From Dryomyza anilis (Eukaryota; Arthropoda; Insecta; Diptera; Dryomyzidae), in NCBI GenBank assembly GCA_951804985.1, contig OX638133.1, positions 28,054,963-28,118,962 on the forward strand: a stretch of 64,000 nucleotides of DNA, given 5' to 3'. Positions within the stretch are counted from its first letter, which is position 1; every line of letters begins with the position of its first letter. Below the pieces are notes generated by a model. The model saw only the letters and a program-made list of their open reading frames with translations. It had not been told where the DNA came from and searched no databases. This document shows, in pieces, positions 11,311-23,600 of this stretch. A program made the translations under genes and the position numbers.

Positions 11311-12440
11311 GATAGCCATATATATATTTTCATTATCATTAAGCTATATTCAATCTTACTATGACATTATATCAAATATTGTTCAAATTCCATAATTTCT
11401 AGTCACAAAATCATCCATTTAGTTGACAATTTTTGATTTTTCTCGTTCTCAACCCTACAATTTATTCAATCTTTTAGCAATTTTCAAGCAATTTCTCAAT
11501 TTAATGATTTCTCGTTTGGCGCCATTTTTGCTTTGTTTCGTTATCTGGAATTCTTGTCATATTGTGAATTTGCTCTACTATTTTCTACGTTGTTTTTATT
11601 TTTTATTTTATTTTTTATTTTATTTTTCGCTTTTCACGTAAACCTTCAGTTGCATGCATTTTGTCATTTTCTGGCAACGTATTTCATTTATTTGCTCAAC
11701 TCTAACTTTTTCAATGTCCGTCGGTGAGTGATTTTCTACGTGTAGTAAATAATGTCGCCCGGTAGGAAATGCAAAACTTAATAATTAAAAAAATAATATA
11801 TATAACCAAGAACCCAAATTATAGAACTCTAAATGATATGAGTCGATTTGTTTTTTTGAGCAAGTATTCATTGAAATTCAAACGTATATCGATATAGGTT
11901 TTGATATCGATTATTTTTTTTATCGGTTTTATATATTTTATACAAAAATTAGATGTTTTTTTCCTCTATATCCAGTTTATCCTCAAATTATTACGTTTTA
12001 TTTCACGGGGAGGATATATAAGTCGTTTAAATCAAAATTCTAACTCCAAAAACAAAACACATGTCCCGAAAATGTAGAAAATGTAGGCCTAGAATTTTTC
12101 TTTAAACTTTTAATTACAAAAAGTATTTAAATACGTTTGACGAAACTAATCTGTATCAGTCCTTCAAATCATTTGAACATAATTTTGAATTCAATGAAAT
12201 AATAATAAATTTTCGATATGAAACTAAAATTATTTTTAAAAGTATGTTTTCTTTAGATTTTACTTAAAAACAAAAACCAAATTTTCTGAACAAATAAAAT
12301 GTTTTGGTCGAAAATGAAAACAATTTCAATACCCTACAAACCATTTGACGATAAGTTTATATTCGATACAATAATGATAAATTTTAGATATAAAACTCAA
12401 CTTTTTGTCAATTAAAAACATTTTTCTGAGCAAATAAAAT
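11311..12440. other. AT-rich DNA with scattered repeat E words, no gene seen
   Basis: Contains T-rich runs and isolated CGATAT words (11885-11950, 12350-12400). Frames near 11423-11727 are Phe/Leu-rich with no splice or codon support. Confidence 0.5.
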
Positions 12441-12510
12441 TTGTTTATCGAACGATATCGTAATAGTTTTGATGCCCAGTAAACCAATCGAAAAGATATC
12501 AATATCGATA

Positions 12511-12862
12511 AGTTTTGATACCCAGTAAACCAATCGAAAAGATATCGATATCGAAAGATATCGTTTATAACCTCAAATTGTCGTTTTCAATAATCTATAA
12601 TGATATGAAAACGATAGGCATAAAAACGAACCTATCTAAAATGATATCACTGTGTTGGTCGTTATAGATAACGAGATGATATCATGAATGGATTTATATC
12701 ATCTCGATATCTATAACGACAAAAACAACGTTATCATTTTAGATAGGTTCGTTTCTATCGGAAATCCTATCGTTTCGTATATAGAAATCGACAATTTAAG
12801 GCTATAAACGATATCGTTTCGATATCGTATTATTATCGTTTGGTTTGCTGGGTATCAAAACT
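12511..12862. mobile_element. repeat E foldback element with CCCAGYAAACCA termini
   Basis: Arms of roughly 170 bases meet near 12687. Ends are AGTTTTGATACCCAGTAAAC at the left and TTTGCTGGGTATCAAAACT at the right. Inner AACCTATCTAAAATGATA pairs with ATCATTTTAGATAGGTT, and GTCGTTATAGATAACGAGAT with ATCTCGATATCTATAACGAC. The left terminus is duplicated just upstream (12465-12510). No coding. Confidence 0.82.
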
Positions 12863-13490
12863 ATTTCGATATCGTCTGGTTTGCTGATACTGTTTAAATT
12901 TTTAAAATATATAAATTCTACCATATGACATTTAATTTTCGTCTGGGTCATGTTGACCTAATTTCGTCTACTATGTTTCATTTCGAATTCCACCAAAAGT
13001 AGTTCGTTCTGTTGCCATTTCAGACTGTAGTTCTAGATGTTTTTGTTTTTATTTTTGTTTTCCCTTAGCTCAACCCTGCTGGCCTGCCTGGCATTAGATT
13101 TGTAGAATGTTGCATAAGTTTTGGCAAAACTGTTTTTCGTTTCGTTTGAGTTAAGTTTGGGAAATGATATCAGAAAGAGTCTAATTTAAATCGAGTTACA
13201 AGTGCAACGAAACACGTCACGGAAACGGAAATATGGCAACAAAGTTACGCTGGGGAAAAGTTGCAAAAATGTCGGCGTGACTCGTGTTGCCTCATAGAAG
13301 TCGAGTTACACTAATTAAAAGATGATGAAGGTTGTTGTGAATCGGTTGCGTTTCTATGCCAAAGAAAATATATTAAAAGCGCATAGCATTACAAGTTAAA
13401 GTATTTTTAATTTGTAGTCTTTTTTTTAATATAAAAATAGTGTAGTTTTTTAATGAATTCAGATTTGTGTATAAATGTTTCATACTAATG
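12863..13490. other. intergenic or upstream hig intron, unique sequence
   Basis: Moderate AT with a slightly GC-richer patch near 13060-13110 and 13190-13330. It contains a 22-codon Phe/Leu frame that looks like a signal peptide but lacks a fitting donor (see rejected items). Nothing else supported. Confidence 0.4.
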
Positions 13491-13494
13491 GACT

Positions 13495-13845
13495 CTCCCT
13501 ACCAATGGACACCTCTTTCCAATGGATATATCATACACACAAAATAGAGATTTGTTGCGCCAACCAACTTATTCGGTTCCCTCAACCGCTTTGACTGTTG
13601 TTATTGTCAAAATAAAAAGAGTTGTAGTTTCTCCTGCAACTAATTTCGAACTATTTTAGAATAATTTAGTACAGATTTAGTACAATTAGGAGTGTGTATA
13701 GACTAATATTTCATGTGAATAGGCAGTTCCACCAGCAAATTTATAAACCATTCGATTTAACCGAATGAGGTTAGTTGGTGCAACTAACTTTTTCATTATT
13801 CTAAACTCATGATAAAAGAGTTCTTTACAATTTGCAACTTTCTGT
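13495..13845. mobile_element. MITE family I, copy near hig exon a
   Basis: AGAGATTTGTTGCGCCAACC, AACTTATTCGGTTCCCTCAA, AAAAAGAGTTGTAGTTTCTC, ATTCGATTTAACCGAATGAG and TTAGTTGGTGCAACTAACTT. Other copies: 15825-16060, 20285-20560, 28915-29190, 29260-29510, 29985-30200, 30300-30530 and 30955-31245. Left half and inverted right half share words, so it can fold. Confidence 0.7.
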
Positions 13846-14120
13846 GAATTATGCCTTTTTCAGAACTTTAAGCCAGTTTTCTAAATGCCAATTTTTTTGA
13901 CATTCGACTTATTGTATTGTGGTAACCTCTTAGACCAAGTCGATGCATACCGAGAAATCTCATTCCAAAGTATGTCTTATTCGGTAGTACCAATGGATAG
14001 CATGAGGTCACAAGATGTCTCGGTATGACATCCCTTTGTAAGACATGACCCTGACCCATTGATAAAATGTATAAAATATATTTGAAATAAAATATAAAAC
14101 CATCTCTCAATTCTTTACAG

Positions 14121-15239
14121 ACGCCTCACCCGGCTGCAAGGCGCCCGACATCCGCTTCAATATTATCCGCCCCGAAACGACCACCGAACTGCCCTATGCC
14201 AAGTTCGAGACAACACAGATTTATCTGCCCGAGGACTTTACCACCGCCGACGTTGAGTTCGTGGAAAAGATCAACATCGATCTGACAGGACGTGGTCACG
14301 GCGCCGAACATCAACAGCGCTCCGCGGCCATCGTGAATCCCTATCAAATCGATTTGGACGATGAACAGCATCATCATCATGCGGCCGTTCATGCCGACGC
14401 CGCCGATGACGAGGCCGGCATCGACGAGGAGGATGATGAGGATGCGGACAGCGAGGATGCGGCGACGCGCAAACGGCTGCATAATCGCAAAATGAACAAG
14501 AAACGTCGTTCGGGCGGCGGACGACGACGCCGCATTGAGAACGAGAATGGCCAGAGTCGCGGTGGACGTGGCAGTCGCTACAAGCGGCAGCTCATACACT
14601 ACGATCCGGATGCATCGCCCGACACGGACAAGTGGAGCGGCAGCAAGTTGGCCGCCGAGGGCGATGTTTACTATGTGCACATCGAGGACATTCTAAAGTC
14701 AAGGTCACCGAATGCTGAACTACGTCTGAAGCTGCACAAAATCAAGAAGAAGAAGCAAAAGCAAAAACTGCAGGCAAAGAAATCAACGGTGCTGACAAAG
14801 CGCAAAAAAGCGACGGCGCCGCTACACAAAATGGAGTCTGCTGAGCATCATCGACGACGCGGCGACAGCCATGAGGAAGTCAGACAACAACAGTCGAAGT
14901 GGACCGCCGTCGCACATAAACTTCAGAAACGCAGTGTGCGTGGCGGACGTTGGCGACGCGCCCCCCATGACGTTGACATCGACGTTGATGATGTCGAAGC
15001 CGAAGATATAGTGCCGGCGAACGCAGACAAGTTGGTGGATGCGCCCTTCCGTTCGGAGAACAAAGCGGAACTTGTGTCGGTTGCCATGGATGAATTGTTT
15101 GATAATTCGAGTAATGTCGGCGTCGGCGGCGAACGGCTGCAACGTGTAAAACGCAAGTCGGGCAAAACCACGGGGGCACTGAGTCGGCCCAAGGGTGGCG
15201 GCGACTCCAGCTCGAAGACCACAAGTCGCAAGGACAAAG
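14121..15239 (+). CDS. hig: hig exon a: N-terminal acidic/basic region with RGD
   Basis: Acceptor CTTTACAG precedes 14121 and donor AAG|GTAAGT follows 15239; phase 1 at both ends. The first full codons read [18 protein letters not shown]. There is an acidic, His-rich run ([19 protein letters not shown], then mostly D/E) and several Arg/Lys clusters. Furin-type R-X-K-R sites are RYKR (14576-14587) and RVKR (15143-15154). An RGDS tetrapeptide lies at 14858-14869; an RGD has been noted for Drosophila Hig as I recall it. The exon is far more GC-rich than its flanks, and the long antisense open frames here are a by-product of that composition. The exon opens with the last two bases of a codon, so an upstream coding exon must exist. 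Confidence 0.92.
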
Positions 15240-17549
15240 GTAAGTGTGTCGGCTGTCTGGCATGTTGTGTAATTGTTATTTGCTCTCATGAGTAAGGTTT
15301 GTTTTTTTTTTTTTTTAATGCAGAAACCTTTGCCACCTATGGCCTTTTACACAAAAAAGCGGGTTTTTTATTTGAAAGCGCACAAGTGGGATTATTTTTA
15401 GCTAGTCTAGAGGAGAGCTGTCTAAGTTGGCAATATTTAAACTTGGACATCCGTTTTTAAATCCAGTAGGAGGGGTATTCGGAAACATTTTATATACAGG
15501 AGTAATCGGAAAGATTTTATATAATCCTAATCAGCGTGATCTTCTGAGTCGATTTAGCTATACAGACAGTTGACAGTTGAAATAATGATTACAGGAAAAA
15601 TAAAAGTGCTAGATCAAAGAACATCCTATGTTAGATTACTTCTACATCTATGCTGTCCTATATGATCGGTCGATTGTGACCAGTGACCCGATCACTAAGG
15701 CTTAGTTCCGAGTTTAACTTTCATAATTCTTACTAAATTCATCAAACAAACTATCAAAATTATCCTAATTCAAAATTTAAAATGTGACCTTACCATCCTT
15801 AATAATTTTTCTTCAGAAAGACCACACACAGAAAAATCCTCTTTTGGCATGAGGTTGGAAGAATGAAAATGTTAGTTGTACCAACTAACTTTATTCAGTT
15901 AAATCGAATGGTTTACAAATTTGCTGGCGGAATAGAGATTTGTTGCGCCAACCAACACTTTGCCCAACCAACTTATTCGGTTCTCTCCACCGCTTAGTTG
16001 GTTTTTACTGTCAAAATAAAAAGAGTTGTAGTTTATACTGCAACGAATTTTTTAATCAGTTTCAAATCAGTTTTGAAATAGGAACAGCATACTTTTAATA
16101 TGCCAACCCAAGACAAAATTATTGTCATTTTTCACAAACATTTTGGGCATATTTCCAGCAAACACACAGATAAATGGAATATTTTCGGAAGTGTATAGCA
16201 GGTTGTAAAATTTTGTGAATTTTTTAACAGATTCACAGCAAATTTTGGGAATGGACAGAAAAAATACAGCATGTGATACAAACGCTGCCCTTGTCTGTTT
16301 GAAATACGTCAAAAATATGTTTTTAAACTGCATCGGCCCTGCAAAAAATTTGTCTGGAGATACGCCGGAAATATTCCCGCAAATGTCATAATGTTTTTTC
16401 GGGAGAAAGTGTTGCCACTTTTATTATTATTTGAACATAAAGACATCTCTACCCTAGATATTTGTTTCCTGTAATTTTTTTCCGTTTTTTTTTGTAACAT
16501 TGTTAAGTGGGTGTTAAATAAGGAAACCATTTGGGTCGGGATTTCATATTTTTTTCTTCGGTTCATGTTCGTTTATATGCCATTCATTTTCGCTCTTTTC
16601 GACGTTATTCTTTGTTTGCTTTGATTGAGTGAAATTGCCTTTTTTGTGTTGTTGTAGTACATTTTTTTTTCGTTCGACCCATTGTGTATTTCATTTTTTG
16701 TACCACCTCAATGTTGAAGGGTTAAAGTGTTAAAGTTTTAACATTATTTCCGAATACATTTTTTTTTCTCGTGCCTTTTACACACTTTGTTGCATTAAAA
16801 AAAGAAGAATTTTTGCATTTATTAACGCGTAATTTTAGAGCTTCTTACAGGAAGGTCCTTTTTATGTTTTAATGATGGGTGGTGCAAAGTGAAAACTTCA
16901 ACAAGAACAACAACAACAACAAAAAATGATAGGGTTTAATAGCAGCTTAAGGTAGAGCAGAGTGTTTCATTGTTGTGAATTAAAAGTTGCTAAGTGCAGA
17001 TTTTTGTTTTTCGATAATACATTTTTATGGGGTTTTAGAGAAAGGATTTATATATTTTTTTTATAGAACAGTTTATAGTTGAAAAGGAAGTTTTTATTAC
17101 AGATTATAGGATTAAATATGACCCTTTTCGTTTTTTTTATTTGCACTTTTTGTATATTTTATATTTATATGAAATACTTTGGTTATTTTTGAAATCAACG
17201 ATAATAGTCACAAAATATCCAACATCAATGTTGCCAACTTATTGCGATATTATTTTACAAATGTTAATTAATATCGAAAGCAGTCACTTTATATTCTGCT
17301 GTTTCTGCTGTTGATTATTATAATTATAATTATCATGCACAGTGTATTTATATTATCATCACTTATTATCATCACAAGTGCAGCGTTGCCAGTTGTTTGA
17401 AACTCATGCGTTGCTCATTTGCGCCGCATGGAAATTCTGCATATTATAACAAAATGAGACACTGGCACATTTACCGGCACACTGACAAAGAGTAATGTAA
17501 TCGGATGAGAGATTATGCGTTACACTTACACAGAAGAAAAATAAATGAA

Positions 17550-17609
<60 letters not shown>

Positions 17610-20600
17610 TATCAGTGACGAACATTCATTCATCATATTAATTTTTCATAAATTAATTAATTTCAGGATTTCGTCTGAGGTTTCCGATGTCTGAACGTTT
17701 TCCGACGTCTAAACGTTATCCGATTTCAATATTTCGTCTGACGTTTTCCGACGTCTGAACATTTTCCGACGTCTAAACGTTTTCCGACGTCTGAACGTTT
17801 TCCGACGTCTAAACGTTTTCCGACGTCTGAACGTTTTCCGACGTCTGAACTTTTTCCGACATCTGAACGTTTTCCGACGTCTGAACTAAAAGAGAACGTA
17901 ATAATGTTACGTAATGATATTTTACCTATCAACGATTGTTAACCAGAATTTTCCCCTATTAATCATAATGATTATTCCCCGAAGAACGCTCACTCATATT
18001 TTTGATACAACGATCGTTTGCCATCCCTAATAGAAATTTTGTTATGGCCATTTAGATGAATTAATTATGCTATTATTTCAGATAATAGCCCTCTAATGAG
18101 GTCCAAACGAGGTAACCAGTGTACAATTTTCTTGTAACGCAGTTGCATTGTCGGATACTTTTCAGGGCCCATGATTAATTAGGTCCCGTTCGGGCAGTTT
18201 TTCTTTGCCTGGTTTCCTGTACAGTTTCCCTGTTAGGTCCCGTTCGGGCAGTTTTTCTTTGCCTGGTTTCCTGTACCGTTTCCCTGTTAGGTCCCGAGCA
18301 TAAAAAGCATTTTCTTTATCAAAGCCCGATAAATTACCTGTATGACACGTAAACGTAATACAAAAAATATTTTAGGTTTTCCCGATTAGGTTCTTCTCAC
18401 GTCCCGATTGAAAAATCTTTAGAAGAATGAAATAAAGTAGCTATGATCGCAACCATTAAGTATTTAGATAATATAAATCTTGCTATTGTGAGAATGCTAA
18501 GTGCTACCTGATTGAAAAATCTTCATATGAATGAAATAAAGTAGTACCGGAATTATTTAAATAATATAAATCTTGCTATTGTAGGAATGCTAAGTGCTAC
18601 CTGATTGAAAAATCTTCAGGAGAATGAAATAAAGTAGTTCCGCAACCATTGGCTATTTAGATAATTTAAATCTATCTATAGTGAGAATGATAAGTACTTG
18701 ACAATGGACTTGATAATGAGTATTTGGCAATGATTATGGTTACTCTAATAGTTTACCCAAAGAAACCCCGATAATTTCCCGATGCTGTATCGGGAAAATT
18801 TCTACTAGGTATATTGATGTTTATCGATTTATAATAAGCATATTTATATTTTCACTACTGAATGGCCATTCATAATCTTGATTTATTATAAGCAAGCATT
18901 TCATAATATACATTTTTTCAAAAGAAAGCTATTCATCATACTGTTTTTATACTAATAAAAGGTCGTTTATCTTTTTCTGTAATCCAATATATTAATTGAT
19001 AACCGATGAACCGGCTTTCATCATAGGTATTGATTCTTTAATTTTCCGTTAAACATAATAGTGTTCCTTAATAATTTAGACAAATCGCGACAACTATATT
19101 ATGATCTTTACAATCATAGATGGTTATCACAATCAAAGTATAGTATTTTCAATTTTATTTCAACAATAATAAGGTCGATATAATCATATTTTAGTAGATA
19201 ATTTATTATAATAGGATTGTATTTTTCAAAAACCAAAATATGGTTGATAAGAACCATGTTATGATTATGATAAAGGCTGCCACGAATAAAATATGGTCAA
19301 TACCAATCATACCATTATATTAACTGATCATAATATGGTAATTTATTATTTACAATCATTTAATTCTCACTTAATGACTACTATAGTATGGTTGTACGAA
19401 ATATGGATATGGACATAGTATGGCTGTGTAGAATAATATGGTCACTGAGGACCATATTATGGTAGTGTGAATTTGAGGTATGATCACTGAGGACCATGGT
19501 ATGGTTGTAGAAAATCATACTATTGTCACTGAGGATCATATTAGAAAAATTATTTGATTCAAATGTGAGGATCATATTAGACAAATATTTCATTCAAATG
19601 TGATCACTATAACCATGTTTTTCCTCTGCGCATGCCATTGGAACCTGGACCAAATGCTTTTATTACAAAGGCATATTTCAAATATAATAAATATTAATAA
19701 GAAAATTTTCAAATACATCCTTTTCAATATTTAAATATTTTTAAGATAAAAATAGCTGTCAAATTTAATAAAAATCAGTAAAGAACATCAGGAGAATTTT
19801 AAAGTATGTCTCTTTTCATATAGGATACCAGAGACTACGAATCCTGAAAAGAATTGTAATCGTTATAAAATGTTTACTCTTTTTGAATACCTATATGGGG
19901 AGGAGTTTTAAATAACTATTTGTTAATTCAGAAATCGTTAAACACATTATGTATTTTATGTTTAACTTATAATAAAGTCGGCCTCAGCAGTCCAGAGGTA
20001 TGCGCGCTGGTATTGCATTCCAATCGGGTTCGAATCACGGCTTCGGCATGGGCGTTCGTGGTGATATTTACCAGAAATCGAAGGTAATAGAGGTGATCAG
20101 CACTGTCTATTTCATCTTTTCGGTGTTACACACAGATAACCTATTCTTTGGTCATCCATTTGGAGAACACTTATGGAAACAGGGTAGCACACTTATATTC
20201 TTTTGTAGTATTCAAATTTATTTTTTATATTTTTAATATTATGTACTTTTTTTAAAAATATTTATTAAATTTTATAAATTAATCTAACTTTCAAATACAA
20301 AACCTTTGCCGAGTACAAAAACAAAAAAATATATATTTGTTGCGGCAAACAACTCAGTCACATACACTTATTCGGTTCTCTGAACTGATATGTCGGTTCG
20401 TATAACAAAATTAAAGTGTTTTAGTTTGTAACACAATCAATTTAGAACAGTTTTAGGTAAATTCGGTGTGTGTATATGATAAAATTGCAAGTGTCAACCG
20501 AATATTGCAACCATTTTGCATAAATTTCGTTTTAACAGTATAAAGTTGACAATTACAATTAGCTTTTACGTTCTTTAAACCTCATGTTAACCTTATCTAA

Positions 20601-23600
20601 TTTAATTCATAAAATAATTGAAAATTGTTTTATTTTCAGGAATTTACGATGAAGAGGGCGGCTACTCGCCCGTACATCCCGATGAGGTCGAATCCGAGGA
20701 GGAGGAAGAGGAAGAAGAGGACATTGACATTGCACAGCAATTCACCGAAGTCTCTGAAATACGTTTCCCCGGCGAAATCGGACCGCTTGGCGATCGGCGT
20801 CTCTGCAAGATACGTTGTGTAAAGGGCAAATGGGTGGGGCCATTGTGCGCTACAAATGAGGAGGGTAAGTGGGCGGGTGTTGGCAAAACAAAAACCAGGC
20901 AATAAATGCAAACAAAAATATATATTAATTAATTAAGTACCAAGCACTTTCAAAACCAGAAAATACTTTTGCACTATTTGTAACGCCTAACAGTAGTGAA
21001 CAACATTTACAGAAATACATAATTCACATAGTTTGTTTAGTTTAGCATACCAAAATACATACTGCATTACATACAAAATAAAAAAATGACAAAAAAAATT
21101 AAAAAAAGAATATATATTAAAAGATTTAAATCTTTAAATATTGAAAAAGAAAAAAAAAAAACACATCAAGTTACATTCTAACATTAAGTCTTAATAGTAG
21201 TGAAAACAATGCTGCCACCTTAAAAAAAAGAAAAGCAATAAACAAACACAAAACACACATATTCATTGTTTTTTTTTATTTATTTTATGTTATGTTAATT
21301 ATATGAAAAAAATATTCTAAACTTAAATTATGTTGCCCTTGTTGGCTTTGTTATCCTCCCTGTTCTTCTTTTTTTCTTTGGCTCTGTCTCGCATTCGCAC
21401 TCTCTCTCTCTCTTTCTCACATTGTAGATGATAACGGAAACGTCAAATTTCAACCGTTATACAAGAGCTGTCACGTCAATCGCATACCGCCGCATCTGCT
21501 ATTAAGCTATCGCAATATTTCTGTGGTAAGTTTTGTCTTTTCGCCAAAAAAAAAAACAAAAAACGCATCAACATCTATAACAACTGCTTGGAAATCTCAC
21601 CACACTACAATAATTATTCACCACACAAGCGAGAAACTTACACCAAATTCAAACTTTTTTCAACAAACAGCAGCACATTTTCACCACAGTCCATAGACAA
21701 ATCTTTAAAACACAGAACAAAATGATTTGCAACACTAAAATACAACGTTTTTCTATTAAAACTTCATATACACAACACGACACTCCAAAAATATTCACCA
21801 CAAAAAAATTCTTATTTTATAGTTAAAAAAAAAACAAAAAACAAAATCAATACAATGCATATTTTTGAGTAACTGAAAATCAAAAGATTTGTTTCAAATT
21901 TTTAGCTCTCACTTAGTCGCTCAGATTTTTCTCACCACTCACATTAAATGCATTCGAAACTGAACTCAGCGTCCATCTCAATTCAACTCACCTTCTTAAG
22001 TTGAATTAACTCGCAATCGTTACAATATCATCAAAATCAAAAAAAATTAAAAAAAAAATCAAGTATTTCTCGTATCCGTCTTTTTTCTCTTGTTGTATTT
22101 TACAGACCCCGATAGCAACGATACGTGGGTCACGTCGCAATCGCACTTCGAAATCGACTTTTGTCTCGAACACAGCAATTGTGAGTTTTCGAGTTTTCAA
22201 ATGATGTCACGCGTCGTGCGTGCACCGCTAAATGTCAAATGATGCGTGTATCATTTAAAAACTCCGTGTTGCGATCCATTTAACAAAATCAAAAACTAAA
22301 CACCAATCAATAGAATAGACCAATCAAGTCTAGTTAATTTTTTTTTTTTTTATAAATCTGTAGAAAATCAGCTTTTTCTGTTCCAGTAATTTAAATGATA
22401 TTTATTGGTTATGTAGTTATCAATAGTTTTGAATTTAATTGTAAAAATAATATTTAATTTTAGATTACTCGTAGTATTTAAATTACACTTTTCCTTACAG
22501 CGATGTGCAATAATATAAAAAAAATTTTTTCCTGTAAACACTTTCTCAAACACAGTGATTGCAGTTGATTTGTAGGAAGTGTTTCGCACAAATGATCAGT
22601 AGTGTTTCCCACAAATTATTGTAGAGTTTCCTACAAATATGAAAATATGAAAAGTGTTTCCCACAAATATTTGAAGTGTTTCCCACAAACACGAAAAGTG
22701 TTTCCCACAAATAGTTGAAGTGTTTCCCACAAACACGAAGTGTTTCCCAAAAATATTTGAAGTGTTTCCCAAAACCACAAAAAGTATTTCCCACAAACAT
22801 TTGAAGTGTTTCCCACAAACACGAAAAGTGTTTGCATCAAATATTTCAAAATTTTGTAGTGTTTCCCACAAATATTTGTAGTGTTCGCCAAATTCAGTAA
22901 AAGCAAAAGTTTTTTTTGTTGCGGCAGCCACTTATTTACGCAATATGTCGAATAATGCAGAATTTCAGGGTATATTATTCACGTCGCGTAAACGAGCGAC
23001 TGTCGAAAATAAACCTATCCTTTCGACTGTATTGAAGAACCAAGAAATTTTATTTCAAACAAAATTTTTTTTTTTGAAACATTTTTTTCGAACAAATATT
23101 TTTTTTTGAAACATTTTTTTTTCGAAAAAAAAATGAATTATTGAAAAAAAAATTTGATTTTTTTTTTAAATTTTTCTGTTTTTTTTTTAATAAAAATAAA
23201 CTTTTTATTTCGACTGTATTGAAGAACCAAGAAATTTTATTTCGAACAATGTTTTTTTTTTTGGAAACATTTTATTCGAACTTTATTTTTTTTTTTTTTG
23301 AAACAGTTTTTTCGAACAATTTTTTTTTTTCGAAACATTTCTTTCGAACAAATTTTTTTTTCGAAACTGTTTTTTTTCGAAAAAAAAAATGAATTATCGA
23401 AAAAAAAAAATTTTAAATTTTTTTTCCTGTTTTTTTTTAAATAAAAATAAACTTTTTATTTCGACTGTATTGAAGAACCAAGAAATTTTATTTCGAACAA
23501 TGTTTTTTTTTGGAAACATTTTTTTCGAACTTTATTTTTTGGAAACAGTTTTTTCGAACAATTTTTTTTTCGAAATATTTTTTCGAACAAATTTTTTTTC

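Larger units (their letters stand above)
15240..20639 (+). other. hig: hig intron 1 in window (5.4 kb), repeat-filled
   Basis: GT at 15240 and AG at 20638-20639. Contents are listed separately: MITE family I copies, repeat G, a TA microsatellite, an 18-bp minisatellite, 59- and ~105-bp tandem repeats, an ATGGT palindromic region and a SINE head. The stretches 15300-15820, 16375-17540 and 18700-19080 hold only AT-rich DNA with T runs and no gene. Confidence 0.85.

Noticed and set aside
13037..13105. 22-codon frame MFLFLFLFSLSSTLLACLAL followed by stop, looking like the missing hig signal peptide
   Set aside because: No donor in the phase needed to join the hig exon a (phase 1), no promoter, and Phe/Leu runs are expected in T-rich DNA.
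14126..15289. Four antisense frames of 104-184 codons opposite hig exon a
   Set aside because: Shadows caused by the GC-rich third positions of the real plus-strand exon, which alone has matching splice sites and family features.
17404..17932. Tyr/Ile repeat frame and DVGKRS repeat frame on minus
   Set aside because: Translations of the TA microsatellite and the 18-bp minisatellite.
22546..22931. Three overlapping minus frames with VGNTS/WETL repeats
   Set aside because: All three frames of the 24-bp minisatellite are open; no gene evidence.
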